Positions 54,430 through 63,303 of a DNA stretch of 64,000 bases are shown piece by piece. Where the stretch lies: the NCBI GenBank assembly GCA_947447525.1, contig CANFJL010000009.1, forward strand, positions 62,001-126,000, given 5' to 3'. The stretch is from Flavobacteriales bacterium (GTDB lineage Bacteria; Bacteroidota; Bacteroidia; Flavobacteriales_D; Crocinitomicaceae). A program made the translations under genes and the position numbers. A model generated the notes under the pieces. It had not been told where the DNA came from. It made no database searches and was given only the letters and a program-made list of their open reading frames with translations. Each line of letters starts with the position of its first letter. Position 1 is the stretch's first letter.

Positions 54430-54726
54430 TCACGAGATAATCTTTAAATATGCAGCGTCTATGCGTTCGGCTAAATCTACATCTTTGCTAGTGATCGATG
54501 CTGAGGTATGTGTTTGTAGTTTAATGATTACTTTGTTGTAGCAATTTTCCCAATTGGGGTGGTGATCAATATCCTCTGCCTCAAGAGCCACAGCACTCAT
54601 GAACGAAAAAGCTTCGACAAAGTCTTTAAATTCAAAATCTCTACACAAGAAATCTTGGTGTACCTGCCAATTCGGTAATGTTTGCTCAAGGATTATTGAC
54701 AAACTATGTTTTTCATTAGATTTCAT
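54430..54726 (-). CDS. phhB: pterin-4a-carbinolamine dehydratase
   Basis: 98 residues, full length. Active-site 'DIDHHPNWENCYNKVIIKLQTH' carries the two adjacent His and the later His; 'DVDLAERIDAAYLKI' is the closing helix. It recycles the carbinolamine formed by pterin-dependent aromatic amino acid hydroxylases. No phenylalanine hydroxylase is in the window. Confidence 0.92.
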   Translation of the reverse strand: MKSNEKHSLSIILEQTLPNWQVHQDFLCRDFEFKDFVEAFSFMSAVALEAEDIDHHPNWENCYNKVIIKLQTHTSASITSKDVDLAERIDAAYLKIIS

Positions 54727-54892
54727 CTAGAGATTTTCGATAAAATTAAGGCAAAAAAACTTCAAAAAAACGACCATCAAATTTTACTGGATCGTATTTC
54801 TCCCGAATTTCACTCCTGCGCTATCTGGGTATTGCAGTATATTGTTTATTAATAATTTAATATTAAAAATGTTCTTATTCTTAAAATCCAAC

Positions 54893-54900
54893 TAAATTTG
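54893..54900 (+). promoter_or_regulatory. -7 box for the T9SS cargo/collagen-like pair (TAAATTTG)
   Basis: TAAATTTG, 46 bases before the ATG at 54947. Confidence 0.5.
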
Positions 54901-54946
54901 TCCTTGTTATATGTAATTAAGAAATTTATTTAATACAAATTATTTT

Positions 54947-55435
54947 ATGAAAATAGAGAAGTTACTTTTGAATTTGTCATTTAGTTTCACGCTATTTGTT
55001 GCAAGTTCAACCTTTGCACAGCAATCAATTCACACATCAGGTGGCGAAGCGAATGGAAGCGGTGGTGCGGTTTCTTACAGTGTTGGTCAATTGGTTTACA
55101 CTTTAGCTATAGATAACGGCGGAAGTTTAGCGCAAGGAGTTCAACAAGCATATGAAATTTTAGCAGTTGGTCTTCCTGAAACAGAAAATAATATTAGTTT
55201 ATCAATTTATCCTAATCCTGCAGTTGATGTTCTTAATCTTTTGGCAGGTGACTTGAAAGAAGATAAATACACTTATCAATTGGTTGACAATCAAGGTCGT
55301 GTTATCAACATAGGTAATATCAACAAGGAACAAACACAAATTTCCATTTCTACATTAACAGGTAATATTTACTTTCTTAATGTATTTAATTCAAATAATA
55401 AGCAAATCAAATCTTTTAAAATCATCAAAAAATAA
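54947..55435 (+). CDS. small T9SS type A cargo protein
   Basis: 162 residues, signal peptide ending SSTFAQQ. Residues about 25-75 ('SGGEANGSGGAVSYSVGQLVYT') are a Gly/Ser-rich repeat-like domain common in small Bacteroidota surface proteins. Residues about 85-162 are a type A sorting domain ('SIYPNPAVDVLNLL', 'LVDNQGRVI', 'KQIKSFKIIKK'). Its stop overlaps the next start (TAATG), so the two proteins are probably made together. Confidence 0.85.
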   Translation: MKIEKLLLNLSFSFTLFVASSTFAQQSIHTSGGEANGSGGAVSYSVGQLVYTLAIDNGGSLAQGVQQAYEILAVGLPETENNISLSIYPNPAVDVLNLLAGDLKEDKYTYQLVDNQGRVINIGNINKEQTQISISTLTGNIYFLNVFNSNNKQIKSFKIIKK

Positions 55436-56253
55436 TGTCTATGAAATCAATTATTACAACTTTCGCGGTATTACTAGTTACTCTTGTAGCTATAGCGCAA
55501 TCACCTGAAAAAATGAGTTATCAGGCAATCATTAGAGATAATGCAAATGCACTAGTTATTAATCAATCAGTAGGTATGCAAATAAGTATACTTCAAGGTT
55601 CAACGGCAGGTTCAGCTGTTTATGTTGAAACTCAAACTTCTACTACGAACTTAAATGGTTTGGCTACAATTGAGATTGGAACAGGAACAGTAGTTTCTTC
55701 TGGTAATTTCGCTTCAATAGATTGGGCAAATGGTCCATTTTTCATCAAAACTGAAACTGATCCTACAGGAGGGTCTACCTACACTATTTCAGGTGTTAGC
55801 CAATTGTTAAGCGTTCCTTATGCCTTGTATGCGAAAACATCAGGAAATGGAGCGGGACCAGTTGGCCCTCAGGGTCCAGCAGGAGCGCAAGGACCAGCAG
55901 GAACACCAGACTTTGCTTATAATGAATCTTATGATGTAGGACCTTTACCTGCTTATGATGGTGTCACATACGCGAGTGTACTAACGATGACTGCACCTTC
56001 TAGTGGATTATATTGGATCTCTATGCATACTGAAACTTATACTGATCTTAATTTTACTGGTCCGGTTGCATCTTTGAGTGCTATTTTTATAAACGGCTCA
56101 ATGAATGATCAATTTTCTCAAAATGTACATCAACATGAAATAGGAAAATCTATTACCTTGGTTGCTGGCGACATAGTTGAATTGAGATGCGCTTCAAATG
56201 TAGGAGGCGGTCGTGCAGTAAGATCTTTTGGTTCTATTCAAAAGATTCAATAA
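55435..56253 (+). CDS. exported protein with short collagen-like repeat
   Basis: 272 residues, signal peptide ending LVAIAQS. The N-terminal domain ('EKMSYQAIIRDNANALVINQ', 'SQLLSVPYALYAKTS') is one that often precedes collagen-like or tail-fibre-like regions in this phylum. A short Gly-Pro-Gln/Ala block lies at about 145-160 (GPVGPQGPAG, AQGPAGTP). The C-terminal part (about 165-272) has a C1q/TNF-like beta-sandwich look ('DGVTYASVLTMTAPSSGLYW', 'SIFINGS'-type strands). Trimer formation is likely. An in-frame ATG at 55441 is an alternative start. Confidence 0.8.
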   Translation: MSMKSIITTFAVLLVTLVAIAQSPEKMSYQAIIRDNANALVINQSVGMQISILQGSTAGSAVYVETQTSTTNLNGLATIEIGTGTVVSSGNFASIDWANGPFFIKTETDPTGGSTYTISGVSQLLSVPYALYAKTSGNGAGPVGPQGPAGAQGPAGTPDFAYNESYDVGPLPAYDGVTYASVLTMTAPSSGLYWISMHTETYTDLNFTGPVASLSAIFINGSMNDQFSQNVHQHEIGKSITLVAGDIVELRCASNVGGGRAVRSFGSIQKIQ

Positions 56254-56308
56254 GAATTTAAGATTTCTATCAAGAACAAACTTAAGTTTCTCATATAAAA
56301 TATTTTCT

Positions 56309-56338
56309 AAAGTCCCTCTAAGTCAGAGAGACTTTTTT
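56309..56338 (+). terminator. intrinsic terminator of the cargo/collagen-like pair
   Basis: AAAGTC-C-CTCT and AGAG-A-GACTTT pair with one mismatch around AAGTC, followed by TTTTTT. Confidence 0.8.
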
Positions 56339-56442
56339 ATGCTGACACAATCCCAGGTGACATATACATTCATGGAATACGTGTAGTTTAGCAAACTAAC
56401 ATGTAATCTGTTATAGTCGACTATTTTTAGAAAATTGATATT

Positions 56443-56468
56443 AAAAAAGGAGGTTAAACTCCTTTTTT
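56443..56468. terminator. bidirectional terminator
   Basis: AAAAAAGGAG and CTCCTTTTTT pair exactly around GTTAAA, with two further T after it. It works in principle in both directions. Confidence 0.75.
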
Positions 56469-56675
56469 TTGTCCTAAACATGGGTTGTAGATAGTTCAAT
56501 TCTTATCCGATTCAAACACTGCTTTCTTTTGCAAAGGCTTATTTTTTGAAACTATCATCTGAATTCAAATAGGGCTTCACAAAAGGCAATGGAATAAAGT
56601 TGATTTATTTCTTTATTTTTGGTGTATCACTTAGTATTGATGTTCATGTTATTGAACTAATTCTCTCAGCGTACC

Positions 56676-57779
56676 ATGATAAAAAGGGAACACTTTCAGT
56701 CTATAGACGCACTTCGCTTTTTTGCTTTTTTAAAAGTCTATTTACTTCATATCCCTTTGGACGCCAAGTTTCCCAACTTTTCATTAATCAAATCTGGTGG
56801 TGGAATAGGGGTTTCGTTTTTCTTTGTGTTGAGCGGTTTTTTAATAGCCTATTTACTTTTTTTGGAAAAAGCCAATTCCAATCGCATTGATTTATTGAAT
56901 TTTTATAAACGAAGAGCTTTCCGAATTTGGCCCCTATTCTTCCTTATGGTCATTGTTGTGTTTCTGCTGCCTTTTGATTTAAAACAACAATTAGGTCTTC
57001 ATATGGTTGGGGGTGGATATGATTTTGATTGGAGATTTTCATTTACATTTTTAGAAAATTATAAAATGATCATCATGGATCAATTCCCTAAAACCACACC
57101 GCTTTCAGTGTTTTGGTCCCTTTGTATTGAGGAGCATTTTTATATTGTCTGGGGATTATTGTTTTATTTTCTATCCTCAAAGAATGTGTTTAGATTACTC
57201 ATTTCATTTGTTATTATTGCTTGGATTTCGCGTGGATACGAAAGTTATTTTTCCAATAATTTGGTGATTGAAACGAACGATCTATTAACAAATATGGACT
57301 ATTTTTCTTGCGGGGGGATATTGGCCTATATTTTTGTTTTTCACCAAGTCAAGCTCAATGCGGTGCTTCTAAAAATAGGTAAGTGGAATCTAAAGCTTTG
57401 TTTGTTAGGCCTTGTTTTGATACTTATTTTTCACAATCAATTAATTCCAGATCGTACTGAGTTTTCTTTCATTTTTAAACCAAGCATTATTGCTGCAGTC
57501 TTTACGCTTATCATTTGCTTATTTATTTCGGCAGAATCCGGAATAGTGATAAAAAGTAAATTACTTAATTATTTAGGGGTCCGAAGTTATGGCTTGTATG
57601 TATTTCATATTATTGCCATTCACATGATGTACCAATATTGTTTGTTGCATCACATTCGAATAGACACCACCTTATCGCTTTTCCTTTTTATACTGATCAC
57701 CTTTTCGACAACCGTGTTGGTCAGTATACTTTCGTATCGATATTTCGAAAAACCTATTTTAAATTTAAGGAGGAATTAG
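56676..57779 (+). CDS. acyltransferase family 3 protein (OafA/YrhL type)
   Basis: 367 residues, about ten membrane helices. Family motifs: 'SIDALRFFAFLKVYLLHI' (His in helix 1), 'FFVLSGFLIAYLL', 'FYKRRAFRIWPLFF' and 'FWSLCIEEHFYIVW'. It acetylates or acylates cell-surface sugars from the cytoplasmic side. The usual helix 1 form is R-x10-H; here R and H are present. No glycosyltransferase gene is adjacent. Confidence 0.92.
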   Translation: MIKREHFQSIDALRFFAFLKVYLLHIPLDAKFPNFSLIKSGGGIGVSFFFVLSGFLIAYLLFLEKANSNRIDLLNFYKRRAFRIWPLFFLMVIVVFLLPFDLKQQLGLHMVGGGYDFDWRFSFTFLENYKMIIMDQFPKTTPLSVFWSLCIEEHFYIVWGLLFYFLSSKNVFRLLISFVIIAWISRGYESYFSNNLVIETNDLLTNMDYFSCGGILAYIFVFHQVKLNAVLLKIGKWNLKLCLLGLVLILIFHNQLIPDRTEFSFIFKPSIIAAVFTLIICLFISAESGIVIKSKLLNYLGVRSYGLYVFHIIAIHMMYQYCLLHHIRIDTTLSLFLFILITFSTTVLVSILSYRYFEKPILNLRRN

Positions 57780-57862
57780 GTTTAGTTTTTAGAAACATTA
57801 TAAGTTATTTCCTCAAACCAATTGCCCAAAATAAGAAGTTAAAAAACGAATAGGTATTCCTT

Positions 57863-59284
57863 TTAGTCTTTTAAGATTTTTATCGTTTGAACATGTTTTC
57901 CATCTCGTATGATCCGCACTAAATAAACACCTTTTTCAATCATTGAAATATCCAGTGATTGGGAGTGTTGATTTTCGCTTAGAATCAATTTTCCTTGAAG
58001 ATCTAAAAGTTGAATATCATCAGAAGATTGAATTCCTTCGAAGTTCAATATGGATGTTGCAGGATTTGGAAACACTTTTATCCCAGCATCTGTTAAGCTC
58101 GACAAACCACTTAAATTAGCGTCATAAATCACACGAATCGGAATAGATTTATGAACGGTTTGAGCAGGAACTCCGTTATCCGTTATATCCATTTCGATAC
58201 TGTACATTCCAGGAGTTACATTCGTTGCATTGAAGGTTAAGTTGTATTGCGTGAATTCACCATTTGGGATGGCAATATAACTCAAGGCGCTTGGCAAAGA
58301 ACATTGGATAGTTGTATTTAACAATTGTCCGATTTCTGGGGTACTTACTCCAAGTGTGAAATCAACAGCATTTAAACTTTTGTGCAAGGTGTCGCCAGTG
58401 TAAACATCAATCGTATCACAAATGAGACTGCTCATCACAAGTGGCGGAATATTCGTTGTTGTACCCGCTAAATTGAAGTAGATTTCTTGGTTATCGAGAA
58501 AATCAACTTGATCAATGGTATTGTAAGGCCCATCAAACGATGTCCCGAGCGTATCGAATTGTCCAACTTGAAAATAATCAAGTCCATTACCAATATTTAC
58601 TCCAACTGTTGCTGGAGATCCGTTGAATCCATTAATTCCTTGAGATGCAGCACCCGTTGTCCATTGCATGTCGCCATAACAAAAGGATACATTGTTTCCA
58701 GCAGGAACAATGGTGTCTTGTCCATCCGAAATGATTAATTGGAAGGTATTTAATTTGTCATCCATCATGTTGAAATAACCAACATGATCCCAAACAATTA
58801 CAAGGGAATGAGGATTCAACTTATACCAAACATTTCCTCCATTGATGGAACGCGTATCAACATCTGCCCAGAATGGTGCAATCATATTAAAAGATGGATC
58901 TGGAAATGTAAATGCGGTAAAAGTGTTGTAAGGAGTTGTAAATGAAATGTTTCCATTGTTGTTGATGTACAAGCTATCATATGTCGCTCCGTAAAAACTA
59001 AAACTGAAGGGTAGGTAGATACTATTTGAATATAAGTCATCATTCGGAGCCATGGCCAACATAAAAGTAGTGTCCAATGGGATTAAACAATCGCAAACTC
59101 CTGTTTTGGTTGCGTTTCCAGCGTAATGAATGTTCGGATTCACAGGGTTTAAGTTGATCAAATTTTGATTGGTAATCAATCCTTGTGATTTTAAGCTTTG
59201 ATATTCTTTTGAATCAACCTTGATAGACTGACTCAATACTGCAAAAGTGAAAAGACTAAAAAATCCTAGTAAAAATGGTTTCAT
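57863..59284 (-). CDS. T9SS type A cargo protein with nidogen-like domain
   Basis: 473 residues, signal peptide ending AVLSQS. A NIDO-like domain covers about 80-260: 'FSFYGATYDSLYINNNGNISF', 'FNMIAPFWADVDTRSINGGNVWY', 'NTFQLIISDGQD', 'YGDMQWTTG'. A beta-sandwich follows (about 280-390), then the type A sorting domain (about 400-473: 'VFPNPATSILNFEG', 'GKHVQTIKILKD'). It is probably an adhesive or matrix-associated surface protein. Confidence 0.88.
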   Translation of the reverse strand: MKPFLLGFFSLFTFAVLSQSIKVDSKEYQSLKSQGLITNQNLINLNPVNPNIHYAGNATKTGVCDCLIPLDTTFMLAMAPNDDLYSNSIYLPFSFSFYGATYDSLYINNNGNISFTTPYNTFTAFTFPDPSFNMIAPFWADVDTRSINGGNVWYKLNPHSLVIVWDHVGYFNMMDDKLNTFQLIISDGQDTIVPAGNNVSFCYGDMQWTTGAASQGINGFNGSPATVGVNIGNGLDYFQVGQFDTLGTSFDGPYNTIDQVDFLDNQEIYFNLAGTTTNIPPLVMSSLICDTIDVYTGDTLHKSLNAVDFTLGVSTPEIGQLLNTTIQCSLPSALSYIAIPNGEFTQYNLTFNATNVTPGMYSIEMDITDNGVPAQTVHKSIPIRVIYDANLSGLSSLTDAGIKVFPNPATSILNFEGIQSSDDIQLLDLQGKLILSENQHSQSLDISMIEKGVYLVRIIRDGKHVQTIKILKD

Positions 59285-59715
59285 AACAGATGACTTTAAG
59301 TGAATTGTACTTCGTCAAACTAAAGTGAAATTTTACTTAGTTGGAGTATCATACTGATTCAAAGCTATTTATTTAATTTTTGATATCCAAGGCTTTGACT
59401 TAAAATTTCTCGTTTACAATCATTTCTTTTCTTTACCTTGTTTTTTCTTGCTTTATTTTGATGGAATTACTTCCCAATACAATATCCTATACCACCTCTG
59501 AATCCCTTGATTTCATTGAGTTGTAGAGGCGCTACTTTGTTCGTGTGTCACTAATGTGTCATGGCACACGAGGGGAGATGTTGGTAGGGAAATCGGAGGG
59601 GGTTGGGTGTTGATAAGTTTGAGTGATTAACGGTTTGCGCGTAGGCGATGTTGCCCTGTGTCGCGCCTGCGGCAAGGCAATATTGCTTACACGCTGTTAT
59701 GTGCTGCCCTTCTTC
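59285..59715. other. gene-free stretch holding hairpins and an attC-like site
   Basis: No gene is seen. A hairpin CGTGTG/CACACG spans about 59539-59569. The attC-like palindrome at 59628-59704 lies directly before the esterase stop (reading minus). Confidence 0.6.
59628..59704. repeat. attC-like imperfect palindrome, site 1
   Basis: Ends are TAACGGTTTGC (59628) and GCTGTTATGTGC (to 59704). Arm 59637-59655 pairs with 59676-59694 over 19 positions, with four G-U-type differences. GGTTT on the left opposes a single base on the right, leaving extrahelical bases. It shares ends, but not stem sequence, with site 2 at 60912. Confidence 0.7.
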
Positions 59716-60849
59716 TCATTGTTTCACTAGTTTAATTGTCCTATTGTCAATTCTAAGCAAATAAAAACCTTTTGTTAAGTAAGAAAAATCCTGCTGTTCA
59801 ATATTTTTGCCTGTCCAAATAACTTGACCAAAATAATTAATAAGCGTGAAATTTTCATTTCCATTCGTGTTAGTCAGATTGATTTTGTTTGAGAATGGAT
59901 TAGGGAATGCCTCTATTTTAATATTTGTTTCGTTAAAATTTTCAATACCACTAGTTAAACAGCTAGTTGTATAATTCTGAAAAAACTGCCACATTAAATA
60001 TGTGGCACTAAATTGATTGCTAACAGTTACCGTTCCTGAAGAAAGTCCTCCAGGCCAAGAATGTTCCCCGTCATAGCTTACAAATTGCTCTATTATTGCG
60101 TTACAGGAGCAGTTTGAATATTTGAAATGGTCAAACTGGTTTATGTTATGGAATAAGGTGTCTTTCAAAATACCGCAGGAATAATTTGTACTTATTATAT
60201 TAAACATACTGTCTTGCGGTGGAAAATATGTTCCAGTTGAACCAATTGTTACGCCTCCAAAATATTTTACATTCTGGTCTTGATAAGAATGAAAACTAAT
60301 TATTGGGATAGATCTTTCAGGATTCCAAGGATAATACATTAAATCACCTGCAACTGGAGCTATAGCGGCAAATCGATTTGTTAGTTGGTTAGCAAGTCGA
60401 TAACACAACAATGCACCATTTGAAAAACCTGTCGCATATACACGAGTTGTATCTATTGGTCTGTTTGCAAATAAATTATTTAGTAAAGAATTTACAAATC
60501 CAACATCGTCTATATTTTGTGTTGTTGATGGGGCGCAACAACCTGCTGCGTTCCAAGTTCTATTTCCTGCAATTTTTACTCCTTCGGGATATACAACAAT
60601 AAAACCTGCAGTATCTGATTTTTGAGATAAACGAGATTGATATTGAATGGATTGATAACCTAATAGACCACCACCGTGAAATGCTAAAACTAATGGGTAG
60701 TTGTTCGAAGTATTATATCCTGTTGGAAGATGAGTTAAAAAAGTTCTCCAACGACCTCCAACAAAAATACTGTCATAAATATTTGTTTGAGCAAAAGTCC
60801 AATTGGATAGTGAAATCAACAAAATGAATTGTAAAAATATTTTTTTCAT
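59716..60849 (-). CDS. CE1-type esterase (PHB depolymerase/feruloyl esterase-like) with T9SS type A domain
   Basis: 377 residues, signal peptide ending WTFAQ. The alpha/beta-hydrolase nucleophile is Ser143 in 'ATGFSNGALLCY'. The oxyanion side is 'LVLAFHGGG' (53-61); likely acid Asp in 'FHSYQDQNV' and catalytic His in 'YDGEHSWPGG'. The C-terminal 75 residues are a type A sorting domain ('EAFPNPFSNKINLTNTNG', 'GFYLLRIDNRTIKLVKQ'). It would cleave ester-linked groups on plant polysaccharide or polyesters outside the cell. It is a single-gene unit lying exactly between two attC-like sites. Confidence 0.88.
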   Translation of the reverse strand: MKKIFLQFILLISLSNWTFAQTNIYDSIFVGGRWRTFLTHLPTGYNTSNNYPLVLAFHGGGLLGYQSIQYQSRLSQKSDTAGFIVVYPEGVKIAGNRTWNAAGCCAPSTTQNIDDVGFVNSLLNNLFANRPIDTTRVYATGFSNGALLCYRLANQLTNRFAAIAPVAGDLMYYPWNPERSIPIISFHSYQDQNVKYFGGVTIGSTGTYFPPQDSMFNIISTNYSCGILKDTLFHNINQFDHFKYSNCSCNAIIEQFVSYDGEHSWPGGLSSGTVTVSNQFSATYLMWQFFQNYTTSCLTSGIENFNETNIKIEAFPNPFSNKINLTNTNGNENFTLINYFGQVIWTGKNIEQQDFSYLTKGFYLLRIDNRTIKLVKQ

Positions 60850-61363
60850 GTCTTTTTATTTTTTTAGACTAATTCTTCCATCGATAGTTTAATCTATCTT
60901 TTAGGGTTGCACATAACGGTTTGCAGCTACCCGCAGGTGCAGCTTTTATAATTTTCTAATATTCGAATGTAGGAATTAGTTTGATTCCATGAAATGATTT
61001 CTACGAAGAAAGATTCTGCGCTTGTGGGTAGGTGCTGTTATGAGAGGGGGCGATCCACCAAATCTCCCAGTTTAGCACTGAGTTTCAAAATACTGCCCCA
61101 CGCAAAATCACCCAATTAATTTTAAATTGTGCACGTCATTAAACACTTTGTTTGTCAATTGGAAATGTACTTCACATTCAGATTTCGTAATTATCCAAGT
61201 TATTTAATTTAATTGACGGAAATTCATTTTTTGTCAGCATTGAAATAATATAATTGATGAGAAATACAAAAGAATAGATGTAAGGGAATAGGCATTTAAA
61301 TAATTCTGGGATGATGCATTTAAAATTAAGATTTCCTTTAGATTTTAATTATTATTTTGTTCT
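60850..61363. other. gene-free stretch holding attC-like site 2 and the response regulator upstream region
   Basis: The palindrome at 60912-61042 fills the first part. In 61043-61363 I see no gene, terminator or clear -7 box; a TTATTTTG sits just before the response regulator ATG but lacks the TA of the consensus. Confidence 0.6.
60912..61042. repeat. attC-like imperfect palindrome, site 2
   Basis: Ends are CATAACGGTTTGC (60912) and GCTGTTATG (to 61042). Arm 60923-60942 pairs with 61016-61035 over 20 positions with a few G-U-type differences or mismatches. As at site 1, GGTTT on the left faces one base on the right. The variable centre is about 73 bases. Confidence 0.7.
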
Positions 61364-62044
61364 ATGAAGATCTTGGTAATTGAGGACGAGTTGGAATTGA
61401 ATAAAACATTGGTCAAATACTTGACGAATGAAGGATATATTGTAGAATCTGTAGAGGATTTTGATAAGGCTATCTTTAAAGTTGTTGACCATTCTTACGA
61501 TTGTATTTTAGTTGACATCACCCTTCCCAAAGGAAACGGTCTTGATATCATAAAGCAATTAAAGGTAGATCGTTCAAAGGCAGGTATAATAATTATTTCA
61601 GCAAAAAATTCTGACGATGATATAATTTTAGGATTGGATCTAGGAGCCGATGACTATTTAGCGAAACCGTTTAATTTGGCCGAATTGAATTCAAGAATAA
61701 AGGCCTTATTTCGAAGAAAACATTTTGACGGGGATCATGAGATCATATTTAATGAATTGACCGTTAAACCGGAAGAACGTATTGTCAATGTGAATGAACA
61801 ACCGGTTATTCTAACTGGAAAGGAATTTGATCTGTTGTTATTCTTTTTGATTAACAAAAATAGGGTGGTTTCTAAAATAACCATTGCTGAACACTTATGG
61901 GGGGATGAAAATGATCATTTATTCAATCATGATTTCATTTATGTTCATTTACGCAATTTGAGAAAAAAACTGAACGAGAAAGGATGTCAGGATTATATTC
62001 AAACGATTTATGGAATTGGTTACAAATTCAATACAAGTCTATGA
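61364..62044 (+). CDS. OmpR/PhoB-family response regulator
   Basis: 226 residues. Receiver: acidic pocket Glu7-Asp8, phospho-acceptor Asp51 ('CILVDITLPKGNG'), Lys101 in 'LAKPF'. The winged-helix DNA-binding domain (about 128-224) ends 'HLRNLRKKLNEKG' and 'IQTIYGIGYKF'. It overlaps the kinase start (ATGA), so the two are translated together. It probably controls its own operon and the DUF2490 protein downstream. Confidence 0.96.
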   Translation: MKILVIEDELELNKTLVKYLTNEGYIVESVEDFDKAIFKVVDHSYDCILVDITLPKGNGLDIIKQLKVDRSKAGIIIISAKNSDDDIILGLDLGADDYLAKPFNLAELNSRIKALFRRKHFDGDHEIIFNELTVKPEERIVNVNEQPVILTGKEFDLLLFFLINKNRVVSKITIAEHLWGDENDHLFNHDFIYVHLRNLRKKLNEKGCQDYIQTIYGIGYKFNTSL

Positions 62045-63303
62045 AATTGATTTCAAAAACCATCATTATCTTCTTTCTTATCAGTTTACCAGTTCTTGTG
62101 TTGGCGACTTGGTTTTCCTATTCCGTATTGAAAACTGAAATAGCAAAGGACGAATTAGAAGGAATTAGCAAAGATCGACAGTACCTAAAACATTTAATTG
62201 ATCAAAATTCATTCGATAAAAACTCACCCCTAAGTGCCGATGGATTGTCAAAAATTGAAATTATCCCAAATAAAAACAATCAGCTTAATTATGTCAAAGA
62301 CACTTTAATTTTCGACAATGAGGAGCAAGAATATATTACTTACAAATTGTATGTGACATTCTATCAAAATAACAAACATACTTTCAAAGTAACCCTAGCT
62401 AAAAATCAGAAAACAAGTACTGAGTTTCTTGAAAATTTAATTGTAGCCATAGCTTGGATTCTAATATTGTTGGTTATAGTTTTTCTATTTGCCAATTGGA
62501 TTATTTCGAAAGTTGTATGGAAACCCTTCATTAAAACTTTGAACCAACTCAATGAGTATTCTATTAAAGATCATCGAGCTGAACTTTTTGAACCGACTAC
62601 GACTTATGAATTCAATCAATTAAATGAAGCTTTAACTGAAATGACGAATGCGGTTTATAAAACTTATCAGGAACAAAAAGAATTTACTGAAAATGCATCA
62701 CATGAAATGCAAACTCCATTGGCAGTAATTAGGGGAAATATGGAAATGCTTATGCAATCGCCACACCTCTCAGAAAATGACATGGCACATATTGAACGTA
62801 TAGAGCGGTCTATTCAAAAGTTAAGTTCATTAAATAAGACTTTGCTTCTTCTTGCGAAAATTGAAAACAAACAATTTAAAGACACTCAGAAATTGAGAAT
62901 TGCACCAATTCTTTTAGAAACTATTGGTCAATATGAAGATAGGATCAAGACCCAAAATATCACTTTAGAAATAGATGTATTAAATGAAATTGAAATTGCC
63001 ATGGATCCGGTTTTAGCCGAAATTCTTTTCAATAATTTAATATTAAACGCAATACGACACAATCTTGTTGGAGGGAAAATTATAGTGACATGTTCAAAAA
63101 ATGAGCTGAGAATTTCTAATTCGGGTAAACCATTACCCTTTAATGAGACTGAACTTTTTGATCGTTTTAAAAAAAGTCATGAATCAACAGATTCAACGGG
63201 TCTTGGACTTTCAATAGTTAAGGGTATTGTAAATTCTTATGGATATTCCATTGAATACTCATTTGACAATCATTTTCACTTGTTTATCTTGACTTTTTCA
63301 TGA
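62041..63303 (+). CDS. sensor histidine kinase
   Basis: 420 residues from ATG 62041. Two membrane helices (about 8-30 and 138-160) bracket a periplasmic sensor of about 105 residues. Phospho-acceptor His221 lies in 'ENASHEMQTPLAVIRGN', followed by the HATPase N box ('LFNNLILNAIRHN') and G boxes ('STGLGLSIVKGIV'). A clear HAMP domain is not obvious between TM2 and His221. It is coupled by 4-base overlaps both to the regulator and to the third gene. Confidence 0.95.
   Translation: MKLISKTIIIFFLISLPVLVLATWFSYSVLKTEIAKDELEGISKDRQYLKHLIDQNSFDKNSPLSADGLSKIEIIPNKNNQLNYVKDTLIFDNEEQEYITYKLYVTFYQNNKHTFKVTLAKNQKTSTEFLENLIVAIAWILILLVIVFLFANWIISKVVWKPFIKTLNQLNEYSIKDHRAELFEPTTTYEFNQLNEALTEMTNAVYKTYQEQKEFTENASHEMQTPLAVIRGNMEMLMQSPHLSENDMAHIERIERSIQKLSSLNKTLLLLAKIENKQFKDTQKLRIAPILLETIGQYEDRIKTQNITLEIDVLNEIEIAMDPVLAEILFNNLILNAIRHNLVGGKIIVTCSKNELRISNSGKPLPFNETELFDRFKKSHESTDSTGLGLSIVKGIVNSYGYSIEYSFDNHFHLFILTFS

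Larger units (their letters stand above)
56254..56675. other. gene-free stretch with two terminators
   Basis: It holds the terminator at 56309-56338, an imperfect palindrome at 56379-56404 (TAGTTT-AGC-AAACTA with partly paired flanks), and a second hairpin at 56443-56468. Bases 56470-56675 show nothing recognisable beyond the upstream region of the acyltransferase gene. Confidence 0.6.

Noticed and set aside
56600-56890. 96-codon open frame on the plus strand before the acyltransferase
   Set aside because: It overlaps the acyltransferase gene in another frame and encodes an unlikely aromatic-rich peptide without a start context.
59539-59569. CGTGTG/CACACG hairpin before attC-like site 1 as a further attC site
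   Set aside because: It lacks the TAACGG and GCTGTTA ends shared by the two sites, so it is kept only as a minor hairpin.
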